A stretch of 38,276 nucleotides of DNA from Azospirillum halopraeferens DSM 3675 (GTDB lineage Bacteria > Pseudomonadota > Alphaproteobacteria > Azospirillales > Azospirillaceae), in the NCBI RefSeq assembly GCF_000429625.1, contig NZ_AUCF01000042.1, positions 1 to 38,276 of the forward strand, given 5' to 3'. The position numbers were made by a program, and so were the translations under genes. Shown in pieces: positions 1 through 8,660 of the stretch; the stretch's first letter is position 1; every line of letters starts with the position of its first letter. The notes below the pieces were generated by a model. That model had not been told where the DNA came from. It worked only from the letters and a program-made list of their open reading frames with translations, and did not search any database.

Positions 1-303
1 GACGGCACGGTGACGGTGACGCGCGAGATCGACGGCGGGCTGGAGACGGTGGAGCTGACCCTGCCGGCGGTGGTCACCGCCGACCTGCGCCTGAACGAGC
101 CGCGCTACGCCAGCCTGCCCAACATCATGAAGGCGAAGAAGAAGCCGCTGGACACCGTGACGCCCGACGCCCTGGGCGTCGACGTGGCGCCGCGCCTGGT
201 GACGCTGGCGGTGGCCGAGCCGCCCAAGCGCCAGGCCGGCATCAAGGTGCCGGACGTCGCCACCCTGGTGGACAAGCTGAAGACCGAAGCGAAGGTGATC
301 TGA
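1..303 (+). CDS. etfB: Electron transfer flavoprotein beta subunit, C-terminal part
   Basis: This is the last 100 codons of EtfB; the start lies before the window. The visible part holds the ETF-beta sequence RYASLPNIMKAKKKPL near residue 40, the characteristic 'PNIMKAKKK' recognition-loop region through which ETF docks on its dehydrogenase partners, and the usual C-terminal tail ending in KTEAKVI. EtfB binds AMP and, with EtfA, forms the soluble FAD carrier that takes electrons from acyl-CoA dehydrogenases. The stop is two bases before the etfA start, so the two are translationally linked. The downstream acyl-CoA dehydrogenase and ETF:ubiquinone oxidoreductase give the donor and acceptor of the same chain. 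The identification is firm; only the N-terminus is missing. Confidence 0.95.
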   Translation, partial: DGTVTVTREIDGGLETVELTLPAVVTADLRLNEPRYASLPNIMKAKKKPLDTVTPDALGVDVAPRLVTLAVAEPPKRQAGIKVPDVATLVDKLKTEAKVI

Positions 304-305
304 CG

Positions 306-1247
306 ATGCGCACCCTGGTCATCGCCGACATCGAGGGCGGCGCGCTGAAGCCCGCCACCCTGGCAGCCCTGGCCGCCGCCGCCGCCATCGGCGCCCCGGT
401 CGACGTGCTGGCGGCCGCCGGCTCCGTCGCCGACGCGGCGCGGGCGGCGGCGTCCGTGGCGGGTGTCGACACGGTTCTGGCCGCCGAGGGGCCGGCCTAC
501 GAGCACGCCCTGGCGGAGCCGCTGGCGGCGCTCATCGTCGGCGTTGCCGGCGCCTACACCCATATCGTCGCCCCGGCCACGGCGTCGGCGCGCAACGTCC
601 TGCCGCGCGTGGCGGCGCTGCTGGACGTGGCGCAGATCTCCGACATCCTCAGCGTGGAGGGGCCGGACACCTTCACGCGGCCGATCTACGCCGGCAACGC
701 CATCGCCACCGTGCGCTCGGCCGACCCGGTGAAGGTGATCACCGTGCGCACCACCGCCTTCGAGGCGGTGCCCGCCACCGGCGGGACGGCGACGGTGCGG
801 GCGGCGGAGGGACCGGCGGCGACGACCGGCGGTGCCGGCCGGTCGCGTTTCGTGTCGGCGCAGCTCGCCCGCTCCGACCGGCCGGAACTGACGGCCGCCC
901 GCGTGGTGGTGTCGGGCGGGCGCGGTCTCGGCTCGGGCGAGAACTTCGCGCTGGTGGAGCGGGTCGCCGACCGTCTGGGCGGCGCCGTCGGGGCCAGCCG
1001 CGCCGCGGTGGACGCCGGCTTCGTCCCCAACGATCTCCAGGTCGGGCAGACCGGCAAGATCGTGGCGCCGGATCTGTACGTGGCCGTCGGCATCTCCGGC
1101 GCCATCCAGCACCTGGCGGGCATGAAGGACAGCAAGGTGATCGTCGCCATCAACAAGGACGAGGATGCGCCGATCTTCCAGGTCGCCGACTACGGATTGG
1201 TGGCCGACCTCTTCACGGCGCTGCCGGAGCTGGACCGGGCGCTGTAA
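306..1247 (+). CDS. etfA: Electron transfer flavoprotein alpha subunit
   Basis: A protein of 313 residues, normal length for EtfA. The N-terminal half is the ETF nucleotide-like domain (MRTLVIADIEGG). The C-terminal half is the FAD-binding domain, with VVSGGRGLGSGENF near residue 200, GASRAAVDAGFVPNDLQVGQTG near 235, and GISGAIQHLAGMKDS followed by IVAINKDEDAPIFQVADYG near the end. All of these are hallmark EtfA segments that hold FAD. It pairs with EtfB to carry electrons from acyl-CoA dehydrogenase to ETF:ubiquinone oxidoreductase, both encoded just downstream on the same strand. The ATG lies directly after the etfB stop. Nothing about it is unusual. Confidence 0.97.
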   Translation: MRTLVIADIEGGALKPATLAALAAAAAIGAPVDVLAAAGSVADAARAAASVAGVDTVLAAEGPAYEHALAEPLAALIVGVAGAYTHIVAPATASARNVLPRVAALLDVAQISDILSVEGPDTFTRPIYAGNAIATVRSADPVKVITVRTTAFEAVPATGGTATVRAAEGPAATTGGAGRSRFVSAQLARSDRPELTAARVVVSGGRGLGSGENFALVERVADRLGGAVGASRAAVDAGFVPNDLQVGQTGKIVAPDLYVAVGISGAIQHLAGMKDSKVIVAINKDEDAPIFQVADYGLVADLFTALPELDRAL

Positions 1248-1286
1248 CGGCGGCCCGCGACGACCATTGGGGGAGAGGACACCGCG

Positions 1287-3077
1287 ATGACGTACACCGC
1301 ACCGCTGCGCGATATCCGATTCACCCTGGACACGGTGGCCGGCCTCGACGCCGTCGCCGCCCTGCCGGGGTTCGAGGACGCGACGCCGGACCTTTGCGAT
1401 TCCATCCTGGAGGAGGCGGCCCGCATCGCCGGCGGCGTGCTGGCCCCGCTCAACCGCATCGGCGACACCCGGGGTGCGCGCTGGGACGACGGTGCGGTGA
1501 CCACGCCCGAGGGCTGGTCGGACGCCTGGAACACCCTGGTAGAGGGCGGCTGGAACGGCCTGCCGTTCGAGCCGGAATGGGGCGGCATGGGCCTGCCCAA
1601 CCTGCTGAACACCGCGGTGCAGGAGATGTGGCACGCCGCCAACATGGCCTTCGCCCTGTGCCCGATGCTGACCCAGGGCGCCGTCAACGCGCTGCGCCAA
1701 TTCGCCTCGGACGAGGTGAAGGGGATCTACCTGCCGCGCCTGGTGTCGGGGGAATGGACCGGCACCATGAACCTGACCGAGCCGCAGGCGGGCTCCGACC
1801 TCGCCGCCATCCGCGCCCGGGCGGAGCCGGCGGGGGACGGCAGCTACCGCGTCTACGGCCAGAAGATCTTCATCACCTACGGCGACCACGACCTGACCGA
1901 CAACATCGTGCACCTGGTGCTGGCCCGTCTGCCCGACGCGCCGGCGGGGGTGAAGGGGATCTCGCTGTTCGTGGTGCCCAAGGTCCTGGTCAACCCCGAC
2001 GGCAGCCCCGGCGCGCGCAACGACGTGGCCTGCGTGTCCATCGAACACAAGCTGGGCATCCACGCCAGCCCCACCGCCGTGCTCGCCTTCGGTGACCGCG
2101 GCGGCGCCCGGGGCTGGCTGGTCGGCGAGCCGCACCAGGGCCTGGCCTACATGTTCGTCATGATGAACCATGCCCGCCAGTCGGTGGGGTTGCAGGGTCT
2201 GGCCATCGCCGAGCGCGCCTACCAGCAGGCGCTGGCCTACGCCCGCGAGCGGGTGCAGGGCACGCCGGCCGGCGGCCGGGCCGGGGAGCGCACACCCATC
2301 ATCGACCACCCCGACGTGCGCCGCACCCTGATGGGCATGAAGGCGCGCATCGAGGCGATGCGCGGCATCCTCTACACCGCCGCCGCCGCCCACGACCGGC
2401 GCCACCACGGGGCCGACGACGCGGCGCGCGCCGCCGCGGCGACGCTGGAGGACCTGCTGACCCCCATCGCCAAGGGCTGGTGCACCGAGACGGGGCAGGA
2501 CATCGCCTCGCAGGGTGTGCAGATCCACGGCGGCATGGGCTATGTGGAGGAGACGGGGGCGGCCCAGCACCTGCGCGACGCCCGCATCACCACCATCTAC
2601 GAAGGCACCACCGCCATCCAGGCCAACGACCTGGTGAACCGCAAGCTGCTGCGCGACAAGGGGGCGGCGGTCACCGCCTACCTCGCCGAGGTGACGGCCG
2701 CGGCCGGGGCCATGGCGGCGTCGGACCATCGCGACCTGCGGGCATCGGGGCGCGCGCTGGCCACGGCCGCCGGCCATGCCGGCGCCATGGCCGCGTGGAT
2801 TGTCGACCACGCGGCCGAGCCCGCGCTGTGCGCCGCGTCGGCGGTGCCGCTGCTGAACGCCATGGGGCTGGTGGCCGGCGGCCATTGCCTGGGCATCGGC
2901 GCCCGGGCCGCCCTGGACCGGCTGGCCGCGGGCGAGACGGACGACGGCTTCCTGGCCGCCCGTCCGGTCATCGCGCGCTTCTACGCCGAACACCTGCTGG
3001 GCCAGGTGGAGGGCCACCGCGCCGCCGTCATCGACGGTGCCGCCACCGTCATGGCGCTCCACCCCGACCGGCTGTGA
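1287..3077 (+). CDS. Acyl-CoA dehydrogenase (long form with C-terminal extension)
   Basis: A protein of 596 residues, longer than classic acyl-CoA dehydrogenases (about 380-400) and typical of the long FadE/DmdC-like bacterial class with an added C-terminal helical domain. It carries the family pattern GTMNLTEPQAGSDLAAI near residue 155 (FAD and substrate contacts), QIHGGMGYVEE near 413, and DARITTIYEGTTAIQ with Glu439 in the position of the catalytic base of the family. It oxidises an acyl-CoA at the alpha-beta bond and passes electrons to ETF. A GGGGAGAGGA-like ribosome site lies before the ATG. The etfBA genes precede it and ETF:ubiquinone oxidoreductase follows after 14 bases, which implies co-transcription. 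The chain-length preference cannot be read from sequence. Confidence 0.93.
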   Translation: MTYTAPLRDIRFTLDTVAGLDAVAALPGFEDATPDLCDSILEEAARIAGGVLAPLNRIGDTRGARWDDGAVTTPEGWSDAWNTLVEGGWNGLPFEPEWGGMGLPNLLNTAVQEMWHAANMAFALCPMLTQGAVNALRQFASDEVKGIYLPRLVSGEWTGTMNLTEPQAGSDLAAIRARAEPAGDGSYRVYGQKIFITYGDHDLTDNIVHLVLARLPDAPAGVKGISLFVVPKVLVNPDGSPGARNDVACVSIEHKLGIHASPTAVLAFGDRGGARGWLVGEPHQGLAYMFVMMNHARQSVGLQGLAIAERAYQQALAYARERVQGTPAGGRAGERTPIIDHPDVRRTLMGMKARIEAMRGILYTAAAAHDRRHHGADDAARAAAATLEDLLTPIAKGWCTETGQDIASQGVQIHGGMGYVEETGAAQHLRDARITTIYEGTTAIQANDLVNRKLLRDKGAAVTAYLAEVTAAAGAMAASDHRDLRASGRALATAAGHAGAMAAWIVDHAAEPALCAASAVPLLNAMGLVAGGHCLGIGARAALDRLAAGETDDGFLAARPVIARFYAEHLLGQVEGHRAAVIDGAATVMALHPDRL

Positions 3078-3091
3078 GGTTCTCCCCCGCC

Positions 3092-4738
3092 ATGACGTCG
3101 CGCACCGACCGGGAAGCCGTGGACTATGACGTGGTCGTCGTCGGGGCCGGTCCGTCCGGCCTGGCGGCGGCCATCCGGCTGAAGCAGCGGGCGCCGGACC
3201 TGACGGTCTGCGTGCTGGAGAAGGGGGCGGAGGTCGGCGCCCACATCCTGTCGGGCGCGGTCATGGAGCCGCGCGCGCTGGACGAGCTGATTCCCGACTG
3301 GCGGGAGCGGGGGGCGCCGCTCGGCACGCCGGCCGGCGAGGACGCCTTCCTGCTCCTCACCCGCAGCCGCGCGGTGCGCCTGCCCACGCCGCCGCCGCTG
3401 CGCAACCACGGCAACCGCATCGTCAGCCTGGGCGCCGTCTGCCGCTGGCTGGCGGCGCAGGCGGAGGCGCTGGGGGTGGAGATCTTCCCCGGCTTCGCCG
3501 CCGCGGAGGTGCTGTACGACGACGCGGGTGCGGTGACGGGCGTGGCCACCGGCGACATGGGGGTGGGGCGCGACGGGCAGCCCGGCCCGCAGTTCACCCC
3601 CGGCATGGAGCTGCGCGCCCGCCAGACCATCATCGCCGAGGGCTGCCGCGGCAGCCTGACCAAGGAGCTGACGGCGCGCTTCGCCCTCGACCGGGACTGC
3701 GACCCGCAGGTCTACGGCCTGGGCATCAAGGAGCTGTGGGAGGTCGACCCCGCCCGCCACCGGTCCGGCCGGATCACCCACACGGTGGGCTGGCCGCTGG
3801 ACGCGTCCACCTACGGCGGGTCGTTCCTCTATCACTTTGCCGACAATCTGGTGTCGGTCGGCTTCGTCGTCGGGCTGGGCTACGAGAACCCGCACCTCAG
3901 CCCGTTCGAGGAGTTCCAGCGCTTCAAGACCCACCCGGCCATCCGGCCGCTGTTCGAGGGCGGGCGGCGCGTCGCCTACGGTGCCCGTGCCATCGCCGCC
4001 GGCGGCTGGCAGTCGCTGCCCCGCCTGACCTTCCCCGGCGGCGTCCTGGTGGGGGACACGGCGGGGTTCCTCAACGCGCCCAAGATCAAGGGCAGCCACG
4101 CCGCCATGAAGTCGGGCATGCTGGCGGCCGACGCCGTCGCCGCGCTGCTCACCGGCGACGCGGGCGGGGCCGGGGCCGGGCGCGAGGCCGCCGACTACCC
4201 CCGGGCCTTCCGGGAAAGCTGGCTGGCGGCGGAGCTGCGGGCCGCGCGCAACATCAAGCCGGGGTTCCGCTGGGGGCTGTGGCCGGGGCTGGCCCACGCC
4301 GCCCTGGACACCTACGTGCTGCGCGGCCGGGCGCCGTGGACGCTGCGCCACGCGCCGGACCACACGCGCCTCAAGCCGGCCGGGGCCTGCCGGCCCATCG
4401 CCTACCCGAAGCCCGACGGGGTGGTGAGCTTCGACCGGCTGTCCTCCGTCCACCTGTCGAACACCAACCACGCCGACGACCAGCCGGTGCACCTGCGCCT
4501 GAAGGACCCGGAAAAGGCGCTGAGCGTCAACCACGCCTTCTACGACGCCCCGGAGACGCGCTATTGCCCGGCCGGCGTCTACGAGATCGTGCGCACCGGC
4601 GGGACCGGCGAGCCGCGCTTGCAGATCAACGCGCAGAACTGCCTGCACTGCAAGACCTGCGACATCAAGGACCCCACCGGCAACATCGACTGGACCTGCC
4701 CCGAGGGCGGCGGCGGCCCGGTCTACGCGATGATGTAG
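3092..4738 (+). CDS. Electron transfer flavoprotein:ubiquinone oxidoreductase
   Basis: A protein of 548 residues, matching the usual 540-560 of ETF-QO. The N-terminus has the FAD Rossmann motif GAGPSG (residues 18-23), followed by VLEKGAEVGAHILSGAV, a signature of this family. A second FAD contact is GGVLVGDTAGFLNAPKIKG. The C-terminal ferredoxin-like domain has Cys517, Cys520, Cys523 and Cys536 (NCLHCKTCDIKDP...WTCPEGG), the 4Fe-4S ligands. It moves electrons from ETF to ubiquinone at the inner face of the membrane. The reading frame is open upstream as far as 2480, inside the dehydrogenase gene, but the ATG at 3092 is chosen because the family homology begins there. The stop lies only four bases from the end of the convergent permease gene. 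Confidence 0.95.
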   Translation: MTSRTDREAVDYDVVVVGAGPSGLAAAIRLKQRAPDLTVCVLEKGAEVGAHILSGAVMEPRALDELIPDWRERGAPLGTPAGEDAFLLLTRSRAVRLPTPPPLRNHGNRIVSLGAVCRWLAAQAEALGVEIFPGFAAAEVLYDDAGAVTGVATGDMGVGRDGQPGPQFTPGMELRARQTIIAEGCRGSLTKELTARFALDRDCDPQVYGLGIKELWEVDPARHRSGRITHTVGWPLDASTYGGSFLYHFADNLVSVGFVVGLGYENPHLSPFEEFQRFKTHPAIRPLFEGGRRVAYGARAIAAGGWQSLPRLTFPGGVLVGDTAGFLNAPKIKGSHAAMKSGMLAADAVAALLTGDAGGAGAGREAADYPRAFRESWLAAELRAARNIKPGFRWGLWPGLAHAALDTYVLRGRAPWTLRHAPDHTRLKPAGACRPIAYPKPDGVVSFDRLSSVHLSNTNHADDQPVHLRLKDPEKALSVNHAFYDAPETRYCPAGVYEIVRTGGTGEPRLQINAQNCLHCKTCDIKDPTGNIDWTCPEGGGGPVYAMM

Positions 4739-4742
4739 GGGT

Positions 4743-5870
4743 CTATCCCTGCGCCTGCGCCAGCATGGTGCGGAAGCGGGCCAGCGCCGCCGCCAGGAAG
4801 GCGCTGCCCAGGGCGGCGAGGACCGCCAGGTGCGGCCACACCACGTCGAGCCCGGCGGCGCGGTAGAGGACCGCCTGCGCCAGCTTCACGAAATGCACGG
4901 TGGGCGACGCCTGGATCAGCACCTGCAGCACCGGGGGCATGCTCTCCACCGGCGTGGTGGCGCCGGACAGCAGGTTCAGCACCAGGAACACCGGGATCGC
5001 CAGCAGGGCGAACTGGGGCATGGAGCGGGCGACGGTGGCCAGCAGGATGCCCAGCGACGTGGTGGCGAAGAGATAGACGGCCGAGCCGAAAAGGAACAGG
5101 GCCAGCGACCCCTCGATGGGCACGCCCAGCGCCCCCTGCACGATCACCCGGATCGACAGGCCGGCGGCCACCAGGATGACCAGGCCGTTGGCCCAGATCT
5201 TGGCGGCGGCGATCTCGCCGGCCGTCACGGGCATCACCAGCAGATGTTCGATCGTGCCGTGCTCGCGCTCGCGGATCACCGCCGCGCCGACCAGCAGGAT
5301 CGACAGGATGGTGATGTGGTCCAGCACCGCCATGATCGACTGGAACCACACCCGTTCCAGGTTGGGGTTGAAATAGGCGCGCGTCACCGGGGTGACCGGC
5401 AGCCCGGCCTCGCCGCGGGCGGCCAGGAAGGCGGTGGATTCCCGCTGCACGATCGCCCGGATGTAGCCGCCGCCGACCCCCGCCTGCGTCATGGCGGTGG
5501 CGTCGATGTTGAGCTGCAGCGCCGGCTCCCGCCCGCGCAGGGCGTCCGCCTCGAACCCCGGCGGGATGTCGAGGACGAAGGTGTAGACGCCGCGGTCCAT
5601 GGCCGGATCCACCTGCGACCGGTCGATGGCGACGGGCGGCCGGAAATGGGGCGGCAGCAGCGCCTCGCCCAGGTCGCGCGACAGGGCGGAGCGGTCGCCG
5701 TCGACGATGGCGACGGAGGCGTCGCTGACGTCGGTCTTCACCCCCGTGGCGATGGTGTAGACCGACACGGTGAACACGTAGAGGATCAGCACGCTGAGCG
5801 CCCGGTCGGCGGCGAGGCTCGCCAGCTCCTTGACGCCGAGACGCGCGACGTTGGCCAGCCAGCGGCGCAT
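4743..5870 (-). CDS. ABC-2 type transport permease, YhhJ-like
   Basis: A protein of 375 residues. It has one N-terminal membrane helix (LSVLILYVFTVSVYTIATGV), a large periplasmic loop, then a cluster of five or more hydrophobic segments from about residue 185 (ITILSILLVGAAVI). This cluster contains the ABC-2 exporter permease sequence REREHGTIEHLLVMPVTAGEIAAAKIWAN. This layout matches YhhJ/YbhR-type subunits. It starts three bases after the stop of the fused ATPase-permease gene, and the membrane-fusion protein gene lies further upstream, so the three form one export complex. The substrate is unknown; related systems export drugs or other hydrophobic compounds. The gene ends four bases from ETF-QO with no room for a separate terminator. 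Confidence 0.9.
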   Translation of the reverse strand: MRRWLANVARLGVKELASLAADRALSVLILYVFTVSVYTIATGVKTDVSDASVAIVDGDRSALSRDLGEALLPPHFRPPVAIDRSQVDPAMDRGVYTFVLDIPPGFEADALRGREPALQLNIDATAMTQAGVGGGYIRAIVQRESTAFLAARGEAGLPVTPVTRAYFNPNLERVWFQSIMAVLDHITILSILLVGAAVIREREHGTIEHLLVMPVTAGEIAAAKIWANGLVILVAAGLSIRVIVQGALGVPIEGSLALFLFGSAVYLFATTSLGILLATVARSMPQFALLAIPVFLVLNLLSGATTPVESMPPVLQVLIQASPTVHFVKLAQAVLYRAAGLDVVWPHLAVLAALGSAFLAAALARFRTMLAQAQG

Positions 5871-5873
5871 GGC

Positions 5874-8660
5874 TCACGCCTCCTGCTTGGTCAGGATGCG
5901 GCACGCCGCGGCGAGGAAGGCGACGCCGAAGGCGAACAGCACCAGGAATTCCGGCACGAACTCGGCAAAGGAGCGGCCCTTGGCGAAGGTGCCGATGGCG
6001 ATGGTCTGGAACCACAGGGCGGGGAAGCCCGTGCCGATCAGGCGCCCAGCCCCTTCCAGCGTCGCCGCCGGGTAGAGGAAGCCGGAGAAGTTGATGGCGG
6101 GCACCGTGCACAGGATGGCGGTGATGATGATGGCCGCCACCTGCGTGCGCACCAGGGTGGAGACCAGCAGGCCGATCCCCGTCCCCGCGAAGACGTAGAG
6201 CAGGGCCCCCAGCGCCAGCGCCGCGACGGAGCCCTTGACCGTCACCCCGAACAGCACCGCCGCCAATCCGGTCAGCGACAGGAAGCTGAGCAGGCCCACC
6301 GCGATGTAGGGAAGCTGCTTGCCCAGCAGGAACTCCCCCACTGTGGCGGGCGAGGCGCTGAGGTTGGCGATGGAGCCGATCTCGCGCTCCCGCACCACGC
6401 CCAGCGCGGTCAGCATGGGCGGGATCATGATCAGCAGCACCATGATGACGCCGGGGGTGATGGCCACGGCGCTGCGGAAATCCTGGTTGTAGCGCAAGCG
6501 CGTCTCGACCCGCACCGGCGCCGCCGCCACCGTCTGCCCCGTCGTGCGCCGCGCCAGGTCCTGCGCGTAGGCGGGGACGATGCCCTCCACATAGCCGCGC
6601 GTGGTCTCGGCGCGGAAGGGCATGGCGCCGTCCAGCAGGAAGCCCACCTCCGGCCGGCGTCCGGCCAGCAGGTCGCGGCCGAAGCCGGGGGGCACGGTGA
6701 TGACCAGGCGCAGTTCACCGTTGCGCAGGCGGCGGTCGGCGTCGGCGTCGTCGCTCACCGGCGGGCGTTCGCGGAAATAGCGCGAGCCGGCGAAGCTCTC
6801 GATGAACTGCCGGCTCTCCGGGCTGCGGTCGCGGTCGTGCACCGCGAAGGGCAGGTCCTCCACGTCGAAGCTGATGCCGAACCCGAAGGTGATCAGCAGC
6901 AGGAGCGGGCTGAGCAGGGCGAAGGCGACGCGCACGGGGTCGCGCAGGATCTCCACCGTCTCCCGGTGGGCGAAGGCGAACAGGCGGCCCGCCGAGGCGC
7001 GCAGGCCGCCGGGGTGGGCCGCCCGGGATGTTGCGGTGGCGGGCGGGGCGGCGGCGGGCGTGACGGCGGCGGACGGGGCGGCGGGTGGGGCGGCTTCCGG
7101 TTCGCCGTCGCCCCCCGCCTCCTCCAGGCAGGCGATGAAGGCGTCCTCCAGCGTCGCGGCACCGCGGGACTCGCGGATCTCCCGCGGGGTGCCCACGGCC
7201 AGGGTGCGGCCCGCGTGCATCAGCGAGATGCGGTCGCAGCGCTCCGCCTCGTTCATGAAATGGGTGGAGACGAAGATGGTGACGCCGTCGCGCCGCGACA
7301 GGGTGCCGAGATGGCGCCAGAACATGTCGCGCGCCTGCGGGTCGACGCCCGAGGTGGGCTCGTCGAGGATCAGCACCTCCGGCCGGTGCAGGCAGGCGGC
7401 GGCGAGCTGAAGGCGCTGGCGGATGCCCAGCGGCAGGGCGGCGGGCCGCGCCGCGGCGACGGCGGCCAGGCCGAAGCGCTCCAGCGCCTCGTCGACGCGC
7501 GGCGCCACCGCGGCGGCGGGCACCCGGTAGAGGCGGGCGTGCAGCTCCAGGTTGGCGCGCACCGACAGCTCTTCATAGAGCGAGAACGACTGGGAGACGT
7601 AGCCGACGCGCAGGCGCGTCGCCACGTCCCCGGCCTCCACCGGGCGGCCCAGCAGCCACGCCCGGCCGGCGCTGGCCGGCAACAGGCCGGTCAGCATCTT
7701 CATGGTGGTGGTCTTGCCGCAGCCGTTGGAGCCGAGAAAGCCGAAGATCTCACCGCGCCCGATGCGGAAGCTGACGCCGTCCACCGCCGTGAAGGCGCCG
7801 AAGCGGCGGGTCAGACCTTCCGCCAGGATGGCCGGCGGCTCACCGTCGCCGCCGTTCTCCGGGGCGGCGGCGGGGCGCGGCGGCAGGGGCGGGCCGGGCG
7901 GCTCCCGGCGGCCCTGCAGGGCGGCGAAGGCGTCCTCCAGCGTCGCCGCGCCGGTGTCGGCCAGCACCCGCGCGGTGGGGCCGGCGGCCAGGATGCGCCC
8001 GGCGTCCATGACCACCAGATGGCCGAAGCGCTCCGCCTCCTCCATGTAGGCGGTGGCGACCAGCACGGTCATGCCGGGGCGGGTGGTGCGGATGCCCTCG
8101 ATCAGGTGCCAGAAGCGGCGGCGCGACAGCGGGTCGACGCCGGTGGTGGGCTCGTCCAGGATCAGCAGGTCGGGGTCGTGGACCAGGGCGCAGCACAGGG
8201 CCAGCTTCTGCTTCATGCCCCCCGACAGCTTGCCGGCCGGCCGGTCGGGAAAGGCGTCCAGGCCGGTGGCGCGCAGCAGGGCGGCGATGCGGTCCCGCCG
8301 TTCCGCCGCGGGCTGTCCGTAGAGGCGGCCGAAGAAGTCGACGTTCGCGGCCACCGACAGGGTGGGGTAGAGGTTGCGCCCCAGCCCCTGGGGCATGTAG
8401 GCGATGCGCGGCGCCACGCCGTCGCGGTGGGCCGCCGACGCCATGTCGCCGCCGAGCACCGCCACGCTGCCCGCCTGCAACCGCCGCACCCCGGCGACGA
8501 GGCCGAGCAGCGTCGACTTGCCCACCCCGTCGGGGCCGACCACGGCGACCGCCGCGCCGGCCGGCACCTCCAGGTCGACGCCGTCCAGCGCCGCGGTGCG
8601 CCCGTAGCGGTGCGTCACGCCCGCCAGGCGGACGGCCGGCGCCTCGTCAGCGGACGGCAT
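5874..8660 (-). CDS. Fused ABC exporter: ATPase-ATPase-permease, RbbA/YhiH-like
   Basis: A protein of 928 residues. ABC domain 1 (about 10-240) has Walker A GPDGVGKST (42-50), signature LSGGMKQKL and Walker B ILDEPTTGVDP. ABC domain 2 (about 275-500) has Walker A GSNGCGKTT (310-318), a degenerate signature LPLGIRQRL and ILDEPTSGVDP. An Ala/Pro-rich linker leads to an ABC-2 permease domain (about 560-928) with REREIGSIANLSASPATVGEFLLGKQLP. This is the architecture of E. coli RbbA/YhiH, whose gene also lies with yhiI and yhhJ. The start at 8660 overlaps the fusion-protein gene by 14 bases. A more upstream ATG (8756) would add a low-complexity Pro/Arg stretch and is rejected. The LPLG signature is common in the second half of such fusions. 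Confidence 0.92.
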   Translation of the reverse strand: MPSADEAPAVRLAGVTHRYGRTAALDGVDLEVPAGAAVAVVGPDGVGKSTLLGLVAGVRRLQAGSVAVLGGDMASAAHRDGVAPRIAYMPQGLGRNLYPTLSVAANVDFFGRLYGQPAAERRDRIAALLRATGLDAFPDRPAGKLSGGMKQKLALCCALVHDPDLLILDEPTTGVDPLSRRRFWHLIEGIRTTRPGMTVLVATAYMEEAERFGHLVVMDAGRILAAGPTARVLADTGAATLEDAFAALQGRREPPGPPLPPRPAAAPENGGDGEPPAILAEGLTRRFGAFTAVDGVSFRIGRGEIFGFLGSNGCGKTTTMKMLTGLLPASAGRAWLLGRPVEAGDVATRLRVGYVSQSFSLYEELSVRANLELHARLYRVPAAAVAPRVDEALERFGLAAVAAARPAALPLGIRQRLQLAAACLHRPEVLILDEPTSGVDPQARDMFWRHLGTLSRRDGVTIFVSTHFMNEAERCDRISLMHAGRTLAVGTPREIRESRGAATLEDAFIACLEEAGGDGEPEAAPPAAPSAAVTPAAAPPATATSRAAHPGGLRASAGRLFAFAHRETVEILRDPVRVAFALLSPLLLLITFGFGISFDVEDLPFAVHDRDRSPESRQFIESFAGSRYFRERPPVSDDADADRRLRNGELRLVITVPPGFGRDLLAGRRPEVGFLLDGAMPFRAETTRGYVEGIVPAYAQDLARRTTGQTVAAAPVRVETRLRYNQDFRSAVAITPGVIMVLLIMIPPMLTALGVVREREIGSIANLSASPATVGEFLLGKQLPYIAVGLLSFLSLTGLAAVLFGVTVKGSVAALALGALLYVFAGTGIGLLVSTLVRTQVAAIIITAILCTVPAINFSGFLYPAATLEGAGRLIGTGFPALWFQTIAIGTFAKGRSFAEFVPEFLVLFAFGVAFLAAACRILTKQEA

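Noticed and set aside
105..3062. A 985-residue open frame on the minus strand across the etfA and dehydrogenase genes.
   Set aside because: His/Arg/Gly-rich shadow typical of GC-rich DNA opposite real genes; no domain is visible, and the plus-strand proteins are certain.
2480..3091. A start at 2480 for the ETF-QO frame, adding 204 residues.
   Set aside because: The extra part is low-complexity Arg/Gly inside the dehydrogenase gene; family homology begins at the ATG at 3092.
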